From Candidatus Moranbacteria bacterium RIFCSPHIGHO2_01_FULL_54_31 (GTDB lineage: Bacteria > Patescibacteriota > Minisyncoccia > Moranbacterales > UBA1568): 37,484 nucleotides of DNA. Positions within the stretch are counted from its first letter, which is position 1. Each line of letters begins with the position of its first letter. Under the pieces are notes generated by a model. It ran no database searches, was not told the origin of the DNA, and worked only from the letters and a program-made list of their open reading frames with translations. The stretch covers positions 6,642 through 44,125 of the forward strand of contig MFRV01000034.1 of NCBI GenBank assembly GCA_001784695.1, given 5' to 3'. The position numbers and the translations under genes were made by a program. Positions 17,271 through 25,233 of this stretch are shown piece by piece.

Positions 17271-18029
17271 TTACTTACCTATTGTATCGAAAATCACGCG
17301 AAAAGGGAAAACGCACACCGCATTCCATATCCGTTTCCATCGCTTCGGCTGTCGGATCAGGCGCCACAGCCATTCGAGACCGATCGCGCGCACCCACTCT
17401 GGAGCACGTTTTTGTCTGCCGGTGAGGTAATCGAAACTTCCTCCGACTCCCATCGCTAGCCGCGGCGCCTCGGACATATCGCGCAGATGCGAGAGAAATA
17501 TTTCTTGTTCCGGGGCTCCGAAATTGCAGAGGATGATTGAATCGTGAATCCCCGCTCGTCCGGCCCGCTTCGCCCAAGCTTCAGCGAGGCGAGCAGGCGG
17601 GATGAATCTGGAATCATGAATCTGCGGATCAATATCTGCGCCGCTGATTTTCAAATACGGATATTTTTTCAGGATTGCGGAACGGATTTCCTCGTAGGTG
17701 CTCAGACCATCCGCCCGGACGGCGAGGAAAATCGAGAGTTGTTTCACATTTGCGACCTTCAAAATTTCTTCCATCAGATCCGCGCCGGGCACGCGCCGCA
17801 CCCGCTCTCCCTGCAGCCAGCCGGCGAGCACGATGCCGAAACCGTCCGCGATACGGAGATCCGCCGCGAGCAAGGCTTCCCGGAACGATGCGTTTTTCTT
17901 CGCTTCCAGGAGAAATTCCGGATTGACAGTCGCGATCCGATGGAATCGCGGCTCATCGAGAAAAAAATCCACGCGCTCCAGGATCGCTTCCCGTGAAAGA
18001 TTGTCTATGGGAATCCCGAAGATGCGCAT
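17271..18029 (-). CDS. WecG/TagA/CpsF family glycosyltransferase
   Basis: GIPIDNLSREAIL, TVNPEFLLEA, FGAPEQEIFL, MGVGGSFDYLTGRQKRAPEWV, GLEWLWRLI. Confidence 0.9.
   Translation of the reverse strand: MRIFGIPIDNLSREAILERVDFFLDEPRFHRIATVNPEFLLEAKKNASFREALLAADLRIADGFGIVLAGWLQGERVRRVPGADLMEEILKVANVKQLSIFLAVRADGLSTYEEIRSAILKKYPYLKISGADIDPQIHDSRFIPPARLAEAWAKRAGRAGIHDSIILCNFGAPEQEIFLSHLRDMSEAPRLAMGVGGSFDYLTGRQKRAPEWVRAIGLEWLWRLIRQPKRWKRIWNAVCVFPFRVIFDTIGK
17535..17635. repeat. GATTC-word/palindromic repeat element, copy 3, inside tagA
   Basis: Minus strand CAGATTCATGATTCCAGATTCATCCCGCC…GCGGGGATTCACGATTCAATC; encodes IHDSRFIPPARLAEAWAKRAGRAGIHDS. Confidence 0.55.
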
Positions 18030-18031
18030 AG

Positions 18032-18583
18032 TTATTGCAAGGGAAACGTATCGATCTGCTCATAGCGGCGCTTGCCCTCGAGCGAGAGGCTTTCGAAGAC
18101 CGCGATGGTTTCCACCGGTTCGACGATGGAGAGCGTCTCTTTGAGCTTGGGTTTCTCGGCGAGCTTCAGCCATTTGGATTTCTTGATTTTGGCAAGCGTC
18201 ACGTGCGGACGATAGACTTTCTTTTCGGCGACAAAGGCCGAGAATGCCTTCTCGATCGTTTCGAGGAGGTGTTTCAGCGCATCATTCGCTTCGCCGGCGA
18301 GCCAGATCATTTTCGGCGCCTCGGCATCATCGACATCATAGCGCATCCCGTTGAATATGAGTTCGAAAGACTCGGTATCCCGGCACGCTTCCCCTACTTT
18401 GGCGCATACTTCCGGTACCTGCTCTTCCTGGACGAAGCCCAAGAAAAATAGCGTCACGTGCAGGTTTTCTTGGGCAGTCCGAAACACGGCGTCTTTGGGC
18501 CACTCTTCCATTTCCTGGGTCAGGCGCCTGCGTAAAGGCGCGGACAGCGGGATACCGACGAATAGTCTGCGGGTCTTGTTCAT
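18032..18583 (-). CDS. thpR: RNA 2',3'-cyclic phosphodiesterase / 2'-5' RNA ligase family
   Basis: Two HxTx motifs (HVTLFFLGF, HVTLAKI). Confidence 0.9.
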   Translation of the reverse strand: MNKTRRLFVGIPLSAPLRRRLTQEMEEWPKDAVFRTAQENLHVTLFFLGFVQEEQVPEVCAKVGEACRDTESFELIFNGMRYDVDDAEAPKMIWLAGEANDALKHLLETIEKAFSAFVAEKKVYRPHVTLAKIKKSKWLKLAEKPKLKETLSIVEPVETIAVFESLSLEGKRRYEQIDTFPLQ

Positions 18584-18629
18584 AGGGTCAGCCTAGCCTA
18601 AAAACTTCAAAAAAACAACTTATCACGCC

Positions 18630-18811
18630 CTTTCCCTGAAACTTTTCATTTTCTTTCTCCGGCCGACACCGGTCACATAGGCGACGGAAGTGCCGCTAGG
18701 AAATGCGCGTGACGCGTGGCTGAGTTAGCTGGACAGCGCTTTCCTCGGCGACTTCCGTCGGATATGTTCGGCGGAGGGGAAGGGAAAGAAAATGAAAAGT
18801 TTCGGGGAAAG
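18630..18811. repeat. 182-bp long imperfect inverted repeat/hairpin between divergent genes
   Basis: 28-nt terminal arms with a single G/U-type difference, nested CGACGGAAGT/ACTTCCGTCG and GCCG..AGGAAA.GCGC arms. Confidence 0.85.
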
Positions 18812-18853
18812 ATACGGAAAAAACCAGCCAGACTTTTGTGTTAGAATAAGCAC

Positions 18854-20827
18854 ATGAAACCATCAGCCCTCTATCGACTGGAAATCGCTCCCCTCGTCAT
18901 CCTGCCGCTCGGACGATCGCCTCTGTTCAGCTACCTCTCGGCTGCGCCTGTCGCAACGGGTTCATACGTATCCGTATCGTTCGGTACGCGCACCGTACCA
19001 GGCGTCGTGTTCGCTTGCGCTCCCCTGCCCGGACCGGCGCCCACGTGGATGAAATCGGCCGGCGAGACGATCGAGAAGGCCTTCCTGACCCCAGAGCAAT
19101 TGGAGCTCGCGGAATATATAAGCGAGGAATATTTCACGCCGCTCGGCAAGACGCTCAAGCATTTCCTCCCCAAGCGCACGCTTGCCAGGAAGAAGAAACC
19201 GGAGAAGGCGCAGGCCATCCAGACCCTGCGTTCATCCAAGGAGGAATCAGCCATTCTCAAGGTTTTTCTGGCACTTCCGGAGGAAACTCCCGGATATATG
19301 GACACCTCCGCTGTTCCGGATCCGTACCGTCTGTTCGCGCACTTCGCGAAACAGCTTTCCTCCGAGAAACGGCAATCCCTCTTCCTGGTTCCGGAAATCA
19401 CCCTGCTACCGGAATTGGAAGCAGCGTTCCGCAGGTATTTTCCAGCCAAAAAGATCGCGGTCCTGCACAGCAAGCTCGCCGATGGGCCGTATTTCGCCGC
19501 GTGGGAAAGCATCCGCTCCGGTGAAGCCGCTGTCATCCTCGCGACCCGCCAGGGATTATTCGCGCCATTCAAGCACCTCGGTCTCGTGACGCTCATCGAA
19601 GAGCAGGACGAGAGCTACAAACAGTGGGATATGAGCCCGCGCTACGACGGCCGGCGGGTCGCCAAACATCTGGCAGCCTCGCATAACGCGACCTTGCTCC
19701 TGACGGGAGCGACAGAGAGCGTCGAGAGCTATCATCATCTGAGAGAGAAGCACTCTATTCCGCTTACCAAAACTGCATCTGCGCCAGCGCTTGGCAACGC
19801 GCTCGAGATCGTCAATCTGCGCTTGGAGCGCTTCAGGAAAAATTATTCGCCGCTCTCCCAGGCCCTCATCGATGCCCTGCAAACCGCGCTCGGGCGGAAG
19901 GCACAGGCGCTCCTCTATATCCACCGCCAAGGGATGCAGGCCTTTTCCGTGTGCGAGCACTGCAAGAATATCTTCCGCTGCCCGGATTCCGGGCATGCGC
20001 TCTCGAACAACAAGGACGGGACATTCCGCTGTCTCGCCTGCAGCTACAAGACGAGAGCGTTCCCGAGCTGTCCCTCCTGCGGACACCTCTCTTTCCGCCA
20101 TATAGGCTTCGGCACCGAACGCGTCGAACGCGAGGTAGCGCGGCTCTTTCCTGGGGCCCGCGTGGCCCGCGTCGACGGATCGACGATGCGCACGCCTGGC
20201 AGCGCCCAAGCGCTCTATGAAAAGGCGTCCCGGAACGGCATCGATATCCTGATCGGAACCCAGATGATCCTGAAGGGTCCTGCCTTGCCGAAACTCGCTT
20301 TGATTGGTATGATTGACGCGGATAGTTTGCTTTCCTTCGCTGATTTCCGGGCCGATGAAAAACTCTTCCATATTCTCGCCCGTGCCGCCAAACAGGTCGG
20401 CCATGCGGGTCAGGGAGGGAAAGTCATCGTCCAGACATTTCATCCGGAAAGCGCCTTTTTTCAAAGAATAGCGGCTCTTGATGCAGAGGCATTCTTGCAG
20501 CAAACATTGACGGAGCGCGAAGACCTCTGGTATCCACCTTTTTCCAGGCTGATCGCCATAGCCTGCACGGGAAAAACCGAAAAGGAAGCAGATGCCGCGG
20601 CAGAAAAACTGGCTGCGTCTCTCCGAGAACTCTTGCCGCAAGGCGACCGTGCCTATCGCCTGAGCGCTCCCCAGCCGGCCAAAAAACAGATGACCAGAAA
20701 AACATTCGAGAGTTCGCTTCTGCTGCGCATTCCGGCTGATACGCCTCTGCCTGCTGCTCTCCGCTCATTATTCCAGAAAACGAACGCTTCCATTATCATC
20801 GATGTCGACCCGCTCTCTTTTTTCTAA
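18854..20827 (+). CDS. priA: Primosomal protein N' (PriA)-like, degenerate helicase motifs
   Basis: PriA architecture: zinc-binding region CEHC…CLAC…CPSC, LVPEITLLPELE, GTQMILKG, ADFRADEK, QTFHPES; upstream of def-fmt. Confidence 0.88.
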   Translation: MKPSALYRLEIAPLVILPLGRSPLFSYLSAAPVATGSYVSVSFGTRTVPGVVFACAPLPGPAPTWMKSAGETIEKAFLTPEQLELAEYISEEYFTPLGKTLKHFLPKRTLARKKKPEKAQAIQTLRSSKEESAILKVFLALPEETPGYMDTSAVPDPYRLFAHFAKQLSSEKRQSLFLVPEITLLPELEAAFRRYFPAKKIAVLHSKLADGPYFAAWESIRSGEAAVILATRQGLFAPFKHLGLVTLIEEQDESYKQWDMSPRYDGRRVAKHLAASHNATLLLTGATESVESYHHLREKHSIPLTKTASAPALGNALEIVNLRLERFRKNYSPLSQALIDALQTALGRKAQALLYIHRQGMQAFSVCEHCKNIFRCPDSGHALSNNKDGTFRCLACSYKTRAFPSCPSCGHLSFRHIGFGTERVEREVARLFPGARVARVDGSTMRTPGSAQALYEKASRNGIDILIGTQMILKGPALPKLALIGMIDADSLLSFADFRADEKLFHILARAAKQVGHAGQGGKVIVQTFHPESAFFQRIAALDAEAFLQQTLTEREDLWYPPFSRLIAIACTGKTEKEADAAAEKLAASLRELLPQGDRAYRLSAPQPAKKQMTRKTFESSLLLRIPADTPLPAALRSLFQKTNASIIIDVDPLSFF

Positions 20828-20830
20828 ACT

Positions 20831-21325
20831 ATGCTGCCACTTATCACCGGCGCCACAACCGATATACTGCTCAAACAGACCGAGCGCGTGAAGGATCCTC
20901 TTGCCAAAGAGATCCAGACGCTCTTGCCTGAAATGATCGAGACGATGCACAAGGAAAAAGGCGTCGGCCTGGCTGCTCCGCAGATCAATCTTTCTCTCCG
21001 TCTGGCGGTCGCCGAAGTGGATGGCGAAGCCCTCTATCTCATCAATCCGGAAATCACCTCCTATTCTCAGGAAAAGATACTCTTCGAAGAAGGCTGCCTG
21101 AGCCTGCCGGGAGAATTCTTCCCCATCATCCGCTCCGAAGAAGTCACCGTCCGCTACCAGAACGAGAAAGGCTTGCCCAAGAAACTCCGCGCCACCGGCT
21201 TGCTCGCGATCGTCATCCAGCACGAAGTGGACCATCTCGACGGCATTCTCATCGCGAACCGCTACCAGAAGCAGCAGAAACAGAAACATAAGCCGTTGAA
21301 TAAAAAATATGACCGCCTTGCTTGA
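20831..21325 (+). CDS. def: Peptide deformylase
   Basis: GVGLAAPQI, EEGCLSLPG, QHEVDHLDG. Confidence 0.95.
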   Translation: MLPLITGATTDILLKQTERVKDPLAKEIQTLLPEMIETMHKEKGVGLAAPQINLSLRLAVAEVDGEALYLINPEITSYSQEKILFEEGCLSLPGEFFPIIRSEEVTVRYQNEKGLPKKLRATGLLAIVIQHEVDHLDGILIANRYQKQQKQKHKPLNKKYDRLA

Positions 21326-22358
21326 TCTCGCGAAGAAGATGTTCTCCAAGAAGCCGTCTGCGCAAGACACGCCTGTCCGATCGGCCCAGAACACCCTGCC
21401 GACTGACGCGCCCAAAGTGCGCGCGGTCTTTATGGGGACGCCTGAATTGGCCGCCGTTATCCTGACGGGCCTCATAGAAAAAAAGTATACTATCGTCGGC
21501 GTCGTTACCAAGCCGGATAAGCCTGCCGGCCGCGACCAAGAAGCGGTGGCGAGCGCTGTCAAACAAAAGGCCATCGAATACGATCTCCCGATCGAGCAGC
21601 CCGTAAGGCTGGATCAGGCAGCCGTAGAGAAAATAAAAAGCTGGAAACCGGATATCATCATCGTGGCCGCTTACGGCAAAATCCTGCCTCCAGAGCTTCT
21701 CTCTTTGCCTGGTTTCGGGTGCATCAATGTGCATACTTCGCTCTTGCCGAAATGGCGCGGGGCATCCCCTATCCAGAACGCGCTGCTTGCCGGCGCTCAG
21801 GAAACCGGCGTCACGCTTATGCTGATGGACGAAGGTATGGATACGGGCGATATCCTGGCACAGAAGAAAATCGAGATCATGCCCGAGGATACCAGGGAGT
21901 CGCTCAGCGCGCGGATGACGGATGTCGGCCGCGATGCTCTCCTGGAAACGCTGCCGCTCTGGATCAAGCGTACCATCACTCCGGTACCGCAAGACGATAC
22001 GCAGGCGACGCTCTGTCAGCTGATCGAGCGCGAGGATGGGCATATCCTGTGGACCGAGAGCGCTGAAGACATCTACAATCGCTACCGGGCACTCTGCCCG
22101 TGGCCAGGAGTATTCGCTTTTTGGAAAAAAGATAGCGAACTCTTGCGCCTGAAACTGCATCGCATCTCATATCAGAAACAATCCCCGCAGATTTCCCATC
22201 CCATCGGTCAAGTCTTCGAGGTAGGCGAGCGCATCGGCGTACAGGCGAGCGCAGGTATCATTTTTCTGGAAGAGGTGCAGCTGGAAGGCAAAACGAGATT
22301 GCCTATCGCCGAGTTCCTGCTCGGCAACAAGGAAATCATCAATTCTTTTCTGCAATAA
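21309..22358 (+). CDS. fmt: Methionyl-tRNA formyltransferase
   Basis: VFMGTPELA, GCINVHTSLLPKWRGASPIQNALLAG, MDEGMDTGDI; overlaps def by 17 nt; alternative GTG start at 21417. Confidence 0.94.
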   Translation: MTALLDLAKKMFSKKPSAQDTPVRSAQNTLPTDAPKVRAVFMGTPELAAVILTGLIEKKYTIVGVVTKPDKPAGRDQEAVASAVKQKAIEYDLPIEQPVRLDQAAVEKIKSWKPDIIIVAAYGKILPPELLSLPGFGCINVHTSLLPKWRGASPIQNALLAGAQETGVTLMLMDEGMDTGDILAQKKIEIMPEDTRESLSARMTDVGRDALLETLPLWIKRTITPVPQDDTQATLCQLIEREDGHILWTESAEDIYNRYRALCPWPGVFAFWKKDSELLRLKLHRISYQKQSPQISHPIGQVFEVGERIGVQASAGIIFLEEVQLEGKTRLPIAEFLLGNKEIINSFLQ

Positions 22359-22368
22359 CACACAACCT

Positions 22369-23193
22369 ATGGCTTCTCAGTCACATGCGAGCACTGAACG
22401 CGACAAACGCGCACTCCTTATCGGCGGCGTACTGATCCTGTGCGTCGGTATTTATTTCATCGGGAAGAATGTTTTTTTCGGCCAAGGCGATGCTGACCGA
22501 TCGTCTGCGCCGGAAGCGGCCGATACGCAAACAGGTGTGCCGCTGCTCGCTCCGGACGTACTACTGAAAAAAATCCAGAATGGCGATCCGGTAGCGCTTC
22601 TGGATGTCCGCGCCGAACCCGCCTTCCAGCAAGGGCACATCCCGCAGGCCCGCGCGGTGCCGATCGGATCGCTCGGCAATTTTTCTCCGGCCAAAGACGA
22701 GACGGTGGTGATCATCTTCTCCGAGAGCGACGCGGCGGTGTTCGAGACGGCGAAAAACATCATGAGCCAGCAATCCTTCGCCTATTTTTTCCTGAAAGGC
22801 GGTTTCGAAGGCTGGCAAGCGACGTATGCCCCGGTTGTCTCTCCTGGCGACCCCAATTCTTTCATTGATCAGTCCAAGGTGACGTATATCGGGGTAGAAG
22901 CGTATAAGAAACTCGTTGCAGAGAATACTCCCCCGCTTTTCATTCTCGATGTGCAGGCCGAAGAGAATTTCAAGAACAAACACCTGCGCAATGCCGTCAA
23001 TATCCCATTGGAAACGCTTGAGAATCGCATCGGGGAAGTCCCGGCCGGAAGACAGATTGTCGTGTATGGGGAGAACGACCTGGTGTCGTTCCAAGGCGGC
23101 GTGCGTCTCTCTGATCTCGGTATTTTCTCAGCTCAAACTCTGAGCGGTAACCGATATCTCTCTGCCGAATCAGGACTCCCTCTCGAGCCGTAA
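22369..23193 (+). CDS. Membrane-anchored tandem rhodanese-domain protein lacking both catalytic cysteines
   Basis: Two LLDVRAEPAFQQGHIPQA / ILDVQAEENFKNKHLRNAVNIPL repeats; active-site loops FSESDAA and YGENDL. Confidence 0.82.
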   Translation: MASQSHASTERDKRALLIGGVLILCVGIYFIGKNVFFGQGDADRSSAPEAADTQTGVPLLAPDVLLKKIQNGDPVALLDVRAEPAFQQGHIPQARAVPIGSLGNFSPAKDETVVIIFSESDAAVFETAKNIMSQQSFAYFFLKGGFEGWQATYAPVVSPGDPNSFIDQSKVTYIGVEAYKKLVAENTPPLFILDVQAEENFKNKHLRNAVNIPLETLENRIGEVPAGRQIVVYGENDLVSFQGGVRLSDLGIFSAQTLSGNRYLSAESGLPLEP

Positions 23194-23210
23194 AAGATGT
23201 AAAAATCATA

Positions 23211-23239
23211 GAAAACACCTGCGCATAGCAGGTGTTTTC
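23211..23239. terminator. Bidirectional intrinsic terminator
   Basis: GAAAACACCTGC-GCATA-GCAGGTGTTTTC between convergent genes. Confidence 0.85.
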
Positions 23240-23258
23240 TTATATTGCTTCTGAGAAT

Positions 23259-23534
23259 CTAGCCGACGATAGCGAGAATGTCTTTGTAGCTCGTGATGAG
23301 GTATTCTTCGCCTTCGATCTTGATCTCTTCGCCTCCATAACGCCGGAAGATGACCTTCTGGCCGGCTTTGACCTTGGTCTTATCGCTTTCCCCTACCGCC
23401 ATCACTTTTCCGAGCTGGGAGCGTTCCTGGCTGGCGGTATCGGGCAGGTAGATCCCGGCCGCCGTCTTTTGCTCCGGTTTTTCCGGATGGATCAGCACAT
23501 TTTCGCCCAGCGGCTTGACGTTCGTTTTTTTCAT
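23259..23534 (-). CDS. groES: Co-chaperonin GroES
   Basis: VKPLGENVLIHPEKPEQKTAAGIYLPD…GQKVIFRRYGGEEIKIEGEEYLI. Confidence 0.95.
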   Translation of the reverse strand: MKKTNVKPLGENVLIHPEKPEQKTAAGIYLPDTASQERSQLGKVMAVGESDKTKVKAGQKVIFRRYGGEEIKIEGEEYLITSYKDILAIVG

Positions 23535-23662
23535 AGGTGTTGCAGATTGACTGATTAGTGTACATCTATTGTAACGGGGCTTACCTCGATAGGCAAGCCC
23601 TCGTTCTTACCGGCACTGCGCTCGGCAACGAAAGTGAACTTTCGTTTCGCTCGCTTCGTTTG

Positions 23663-23691
23663 ATAATAAAAAATATAAGCACTCCCGTCAA
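23663..23691 (-). promoter_or_regulatory. groES promoter overlapping CIRCE
   Basis: Minus strand TTGACG-N17-TATTAT; the -35 lies inside the CIRCE spacer. Confidence 0.7.
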
Positions 23692-23702
23692 ATGAGTGCT
23701 AA
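23676..23702 (-). promoter_or_regulatory. CIRCE element (HrcA operator)
   Basis: TTAGCACTC-N9-GAGTGCTTA, one mismatch from the ideal inverted repeat. Confidence 0.93.
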
Positions 23703-23724
23703 CTCAATAAATGTTTGTCAGGAA

Positions 23725-23874
23725 AGCCTCCTGCCGCAAGAATCTTCCCGGGAGAGTTGAAGTTTTTTCGAGCACGGTGCCGTCGTTTCGACGGATCGAA
23801 AAAAGTTCATAAAGGAGTTTGCCGGCTGGGGCAAACGACTGACTCCCGGGAAGGTTGCTTGCGGTCGGGAGGCT
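23725..23874. ncRNA. Candidate multibranched structured element/ncRNA
   Basis: Outer arms AGCCTCC.GCCGCAAG..CTTCCCGGGAG pair with 23843-23874; internal hairpins GAAGTTTTTTCGA/TCGAAAAAAGTTC with CCGTCG-TTT-CGACGG, and GTTTGCC/GGCAAAC. Confidence 0.5.
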
Positions 23875-23888
23875 CGTAGAGAAAAAAA

Positions 23889-25196
23889 TCAAAGCTTCCC
23901 CTGCAATATTTCCAGCGCTTTGTCGAGTTGAGGGTCGCGGTTATTCTCCCTATCATCGCGCGAAAGGGCTATCTCTATGTCCGGCGTAATACCGACATTG
24001 TTGATCTGATGGCCGGCAGGCGTCAGCCAGCGCGCTACGGTGATTTTCACCGACGTGTCGCGGCTGACGGAAATCAGCTCTTGCACCGAGCCTTTGCCGA
24101 AGGATTTCTTGCCGACCAGCGTCACGTTGTCGCGATTGTCTTTCAGGGCTCCGGCCAGGATCTCGGAGGCGCTGGCGCTGCCTTCATTGATGAGGACGAC
24201 CGTCGGTATCCCGGAGAGTACATCGCCGCCGCGCGCCTTGATCTCTTTGCGCGTCCCTGCTCCGTCTTCTTCCATTACGACGATCTTGCCTCTCGGCAGC
24301 ATCTGGCTGCCCACTACGACCGATGTCTCGAGGAATCCTCCGGGATTGTTGCGCATATCGATGATGAGCCCGGCCGCTTTGGCGGCGAGCGTCTGCTTGA
24401 CGGCTGCCTGGAACGCTTGTTCCGTGTCTTCACCGAAGCGGCTGATGCGGATATAGGCTATGCCGCCCTCCTTCATCTCGAAACGCACGCTTTTGACCAG
24501 GATGATATCGCGCTTGACGGTGACATCGCGCGTCTCCTCGTCCCCGTTGTGAAAGATGGTGAGCTTCACTTCCGTGCCTTTCGCTCCGCGGATCTTGCTC
24601 ACCGCTTCCTCGAGCGACATAGTGACGGTCGGCTGATCATCGATTTTGATGATCTTGTCACCGGCCATCAAGCCAGCCTTTTCAGCCGGCATGCCTTCCA
24701 GCGGAGCGATGACCGTCAGCATCTCGTTTTTGATGCCCATTTCAGCGCCGATACCCTCGAAGGTTCCAGATATATCTTCTTGGAATTCCTTATTCTCTTT
24801 CGGATCGAAAAAGGTCGTGTATGGATCGCCGGTAGCAGAAAGCATCCCATCAATAGCGCCGTAGAAAAGCGTATGCGCATCCAAGTTTCCACTATCGACA
24901 TATTTATCCTTCAAAATCCCCCACACCTTCCAAAAAAGCGCGAAGTCGATAGTTTTGTCTTGGGGTTGCTTGTTGATGATGATCGCCTGTTCTGGCGGCA
25001 GGATACTGTCAGTCTGAGCGGTATCAGATACGCTGCCCTTGCCACGTTCATGGCCTGACCAGAAAGCCGCGCCGATCAGGAAAAGCACCGAGAAAAACAC
25101 GAAGACCTGCTTGAAAAGCCGATGTCCGCGCTCGTGCGCCTCTATATTTTCCGTTTTCTCGCCCGGTGCGGAGAGCGGCGGTGTGATTTCAGCCAT
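23889..25196 (-). CDS. S41 family C-terminal processing peptidase (CtpA/Prc-like)
   Basis: PDZ domain, INEGSASASEI catalytic Ser, GKKSFGKGSVQE catalytic Lys, N-terminal TM. Confidence 0.93.
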   Translation of the reverse strand: MAEITPPLSAPGEKTENIEAHERGHRLFKQVFVFFSVLFLIGAAFWSGHERGKGSVSDTAQTDSILPPEQAIIINKQPQDKTIDFALFWKVWGILKDKYVDSGNLDAHTLFYGAIDGMLSATGDPYTTFFDPKENKEFQEDISGTFEGIGAEMGIKNEMLTVIAPLEGMPAEKAGLMAGDKIIKIDDQPTVTMSLEEAVSKIRGAKGTEVKLTIFHNGDEETRDVTVKRDIILVKSVRFEMKEGGIAYIRISRFGEDTEQAFQAAVKQTLAAKAAGLIIDMRNNPGGFLETSVVVGSQMLPRGKIVVMEEDGAGTRKEIKARGGDVLSGIPTVVLINEGSASASEILAGALKDNRDNVTLVGKKSFGKGSVQELISVSRDTSVKITVARWLTPAGHQINNVGITPDIEIALSRDDRENNRDPQLDKALEILQGKL

Positions 25197-25233
25197 ATAT
25201 GCGATAGGGTTTATTTTTTGACGTGATCTGATT

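Noticed and set aside
18630-18811. Calling this element definitively 6S RNA or a MITE
   Set aside because: Size and rod shape are suggestive only; I cannot identify a 6S central-bubble consensus or target-site duplication by eye.
23928-25058. 376-aa plus ORF opposite ctpA, and similar long antisense ORFs (14503..15582, 19556..20641, 21249..22160)
   Set aside because: All are shadow ORFs of strongly identified genes.
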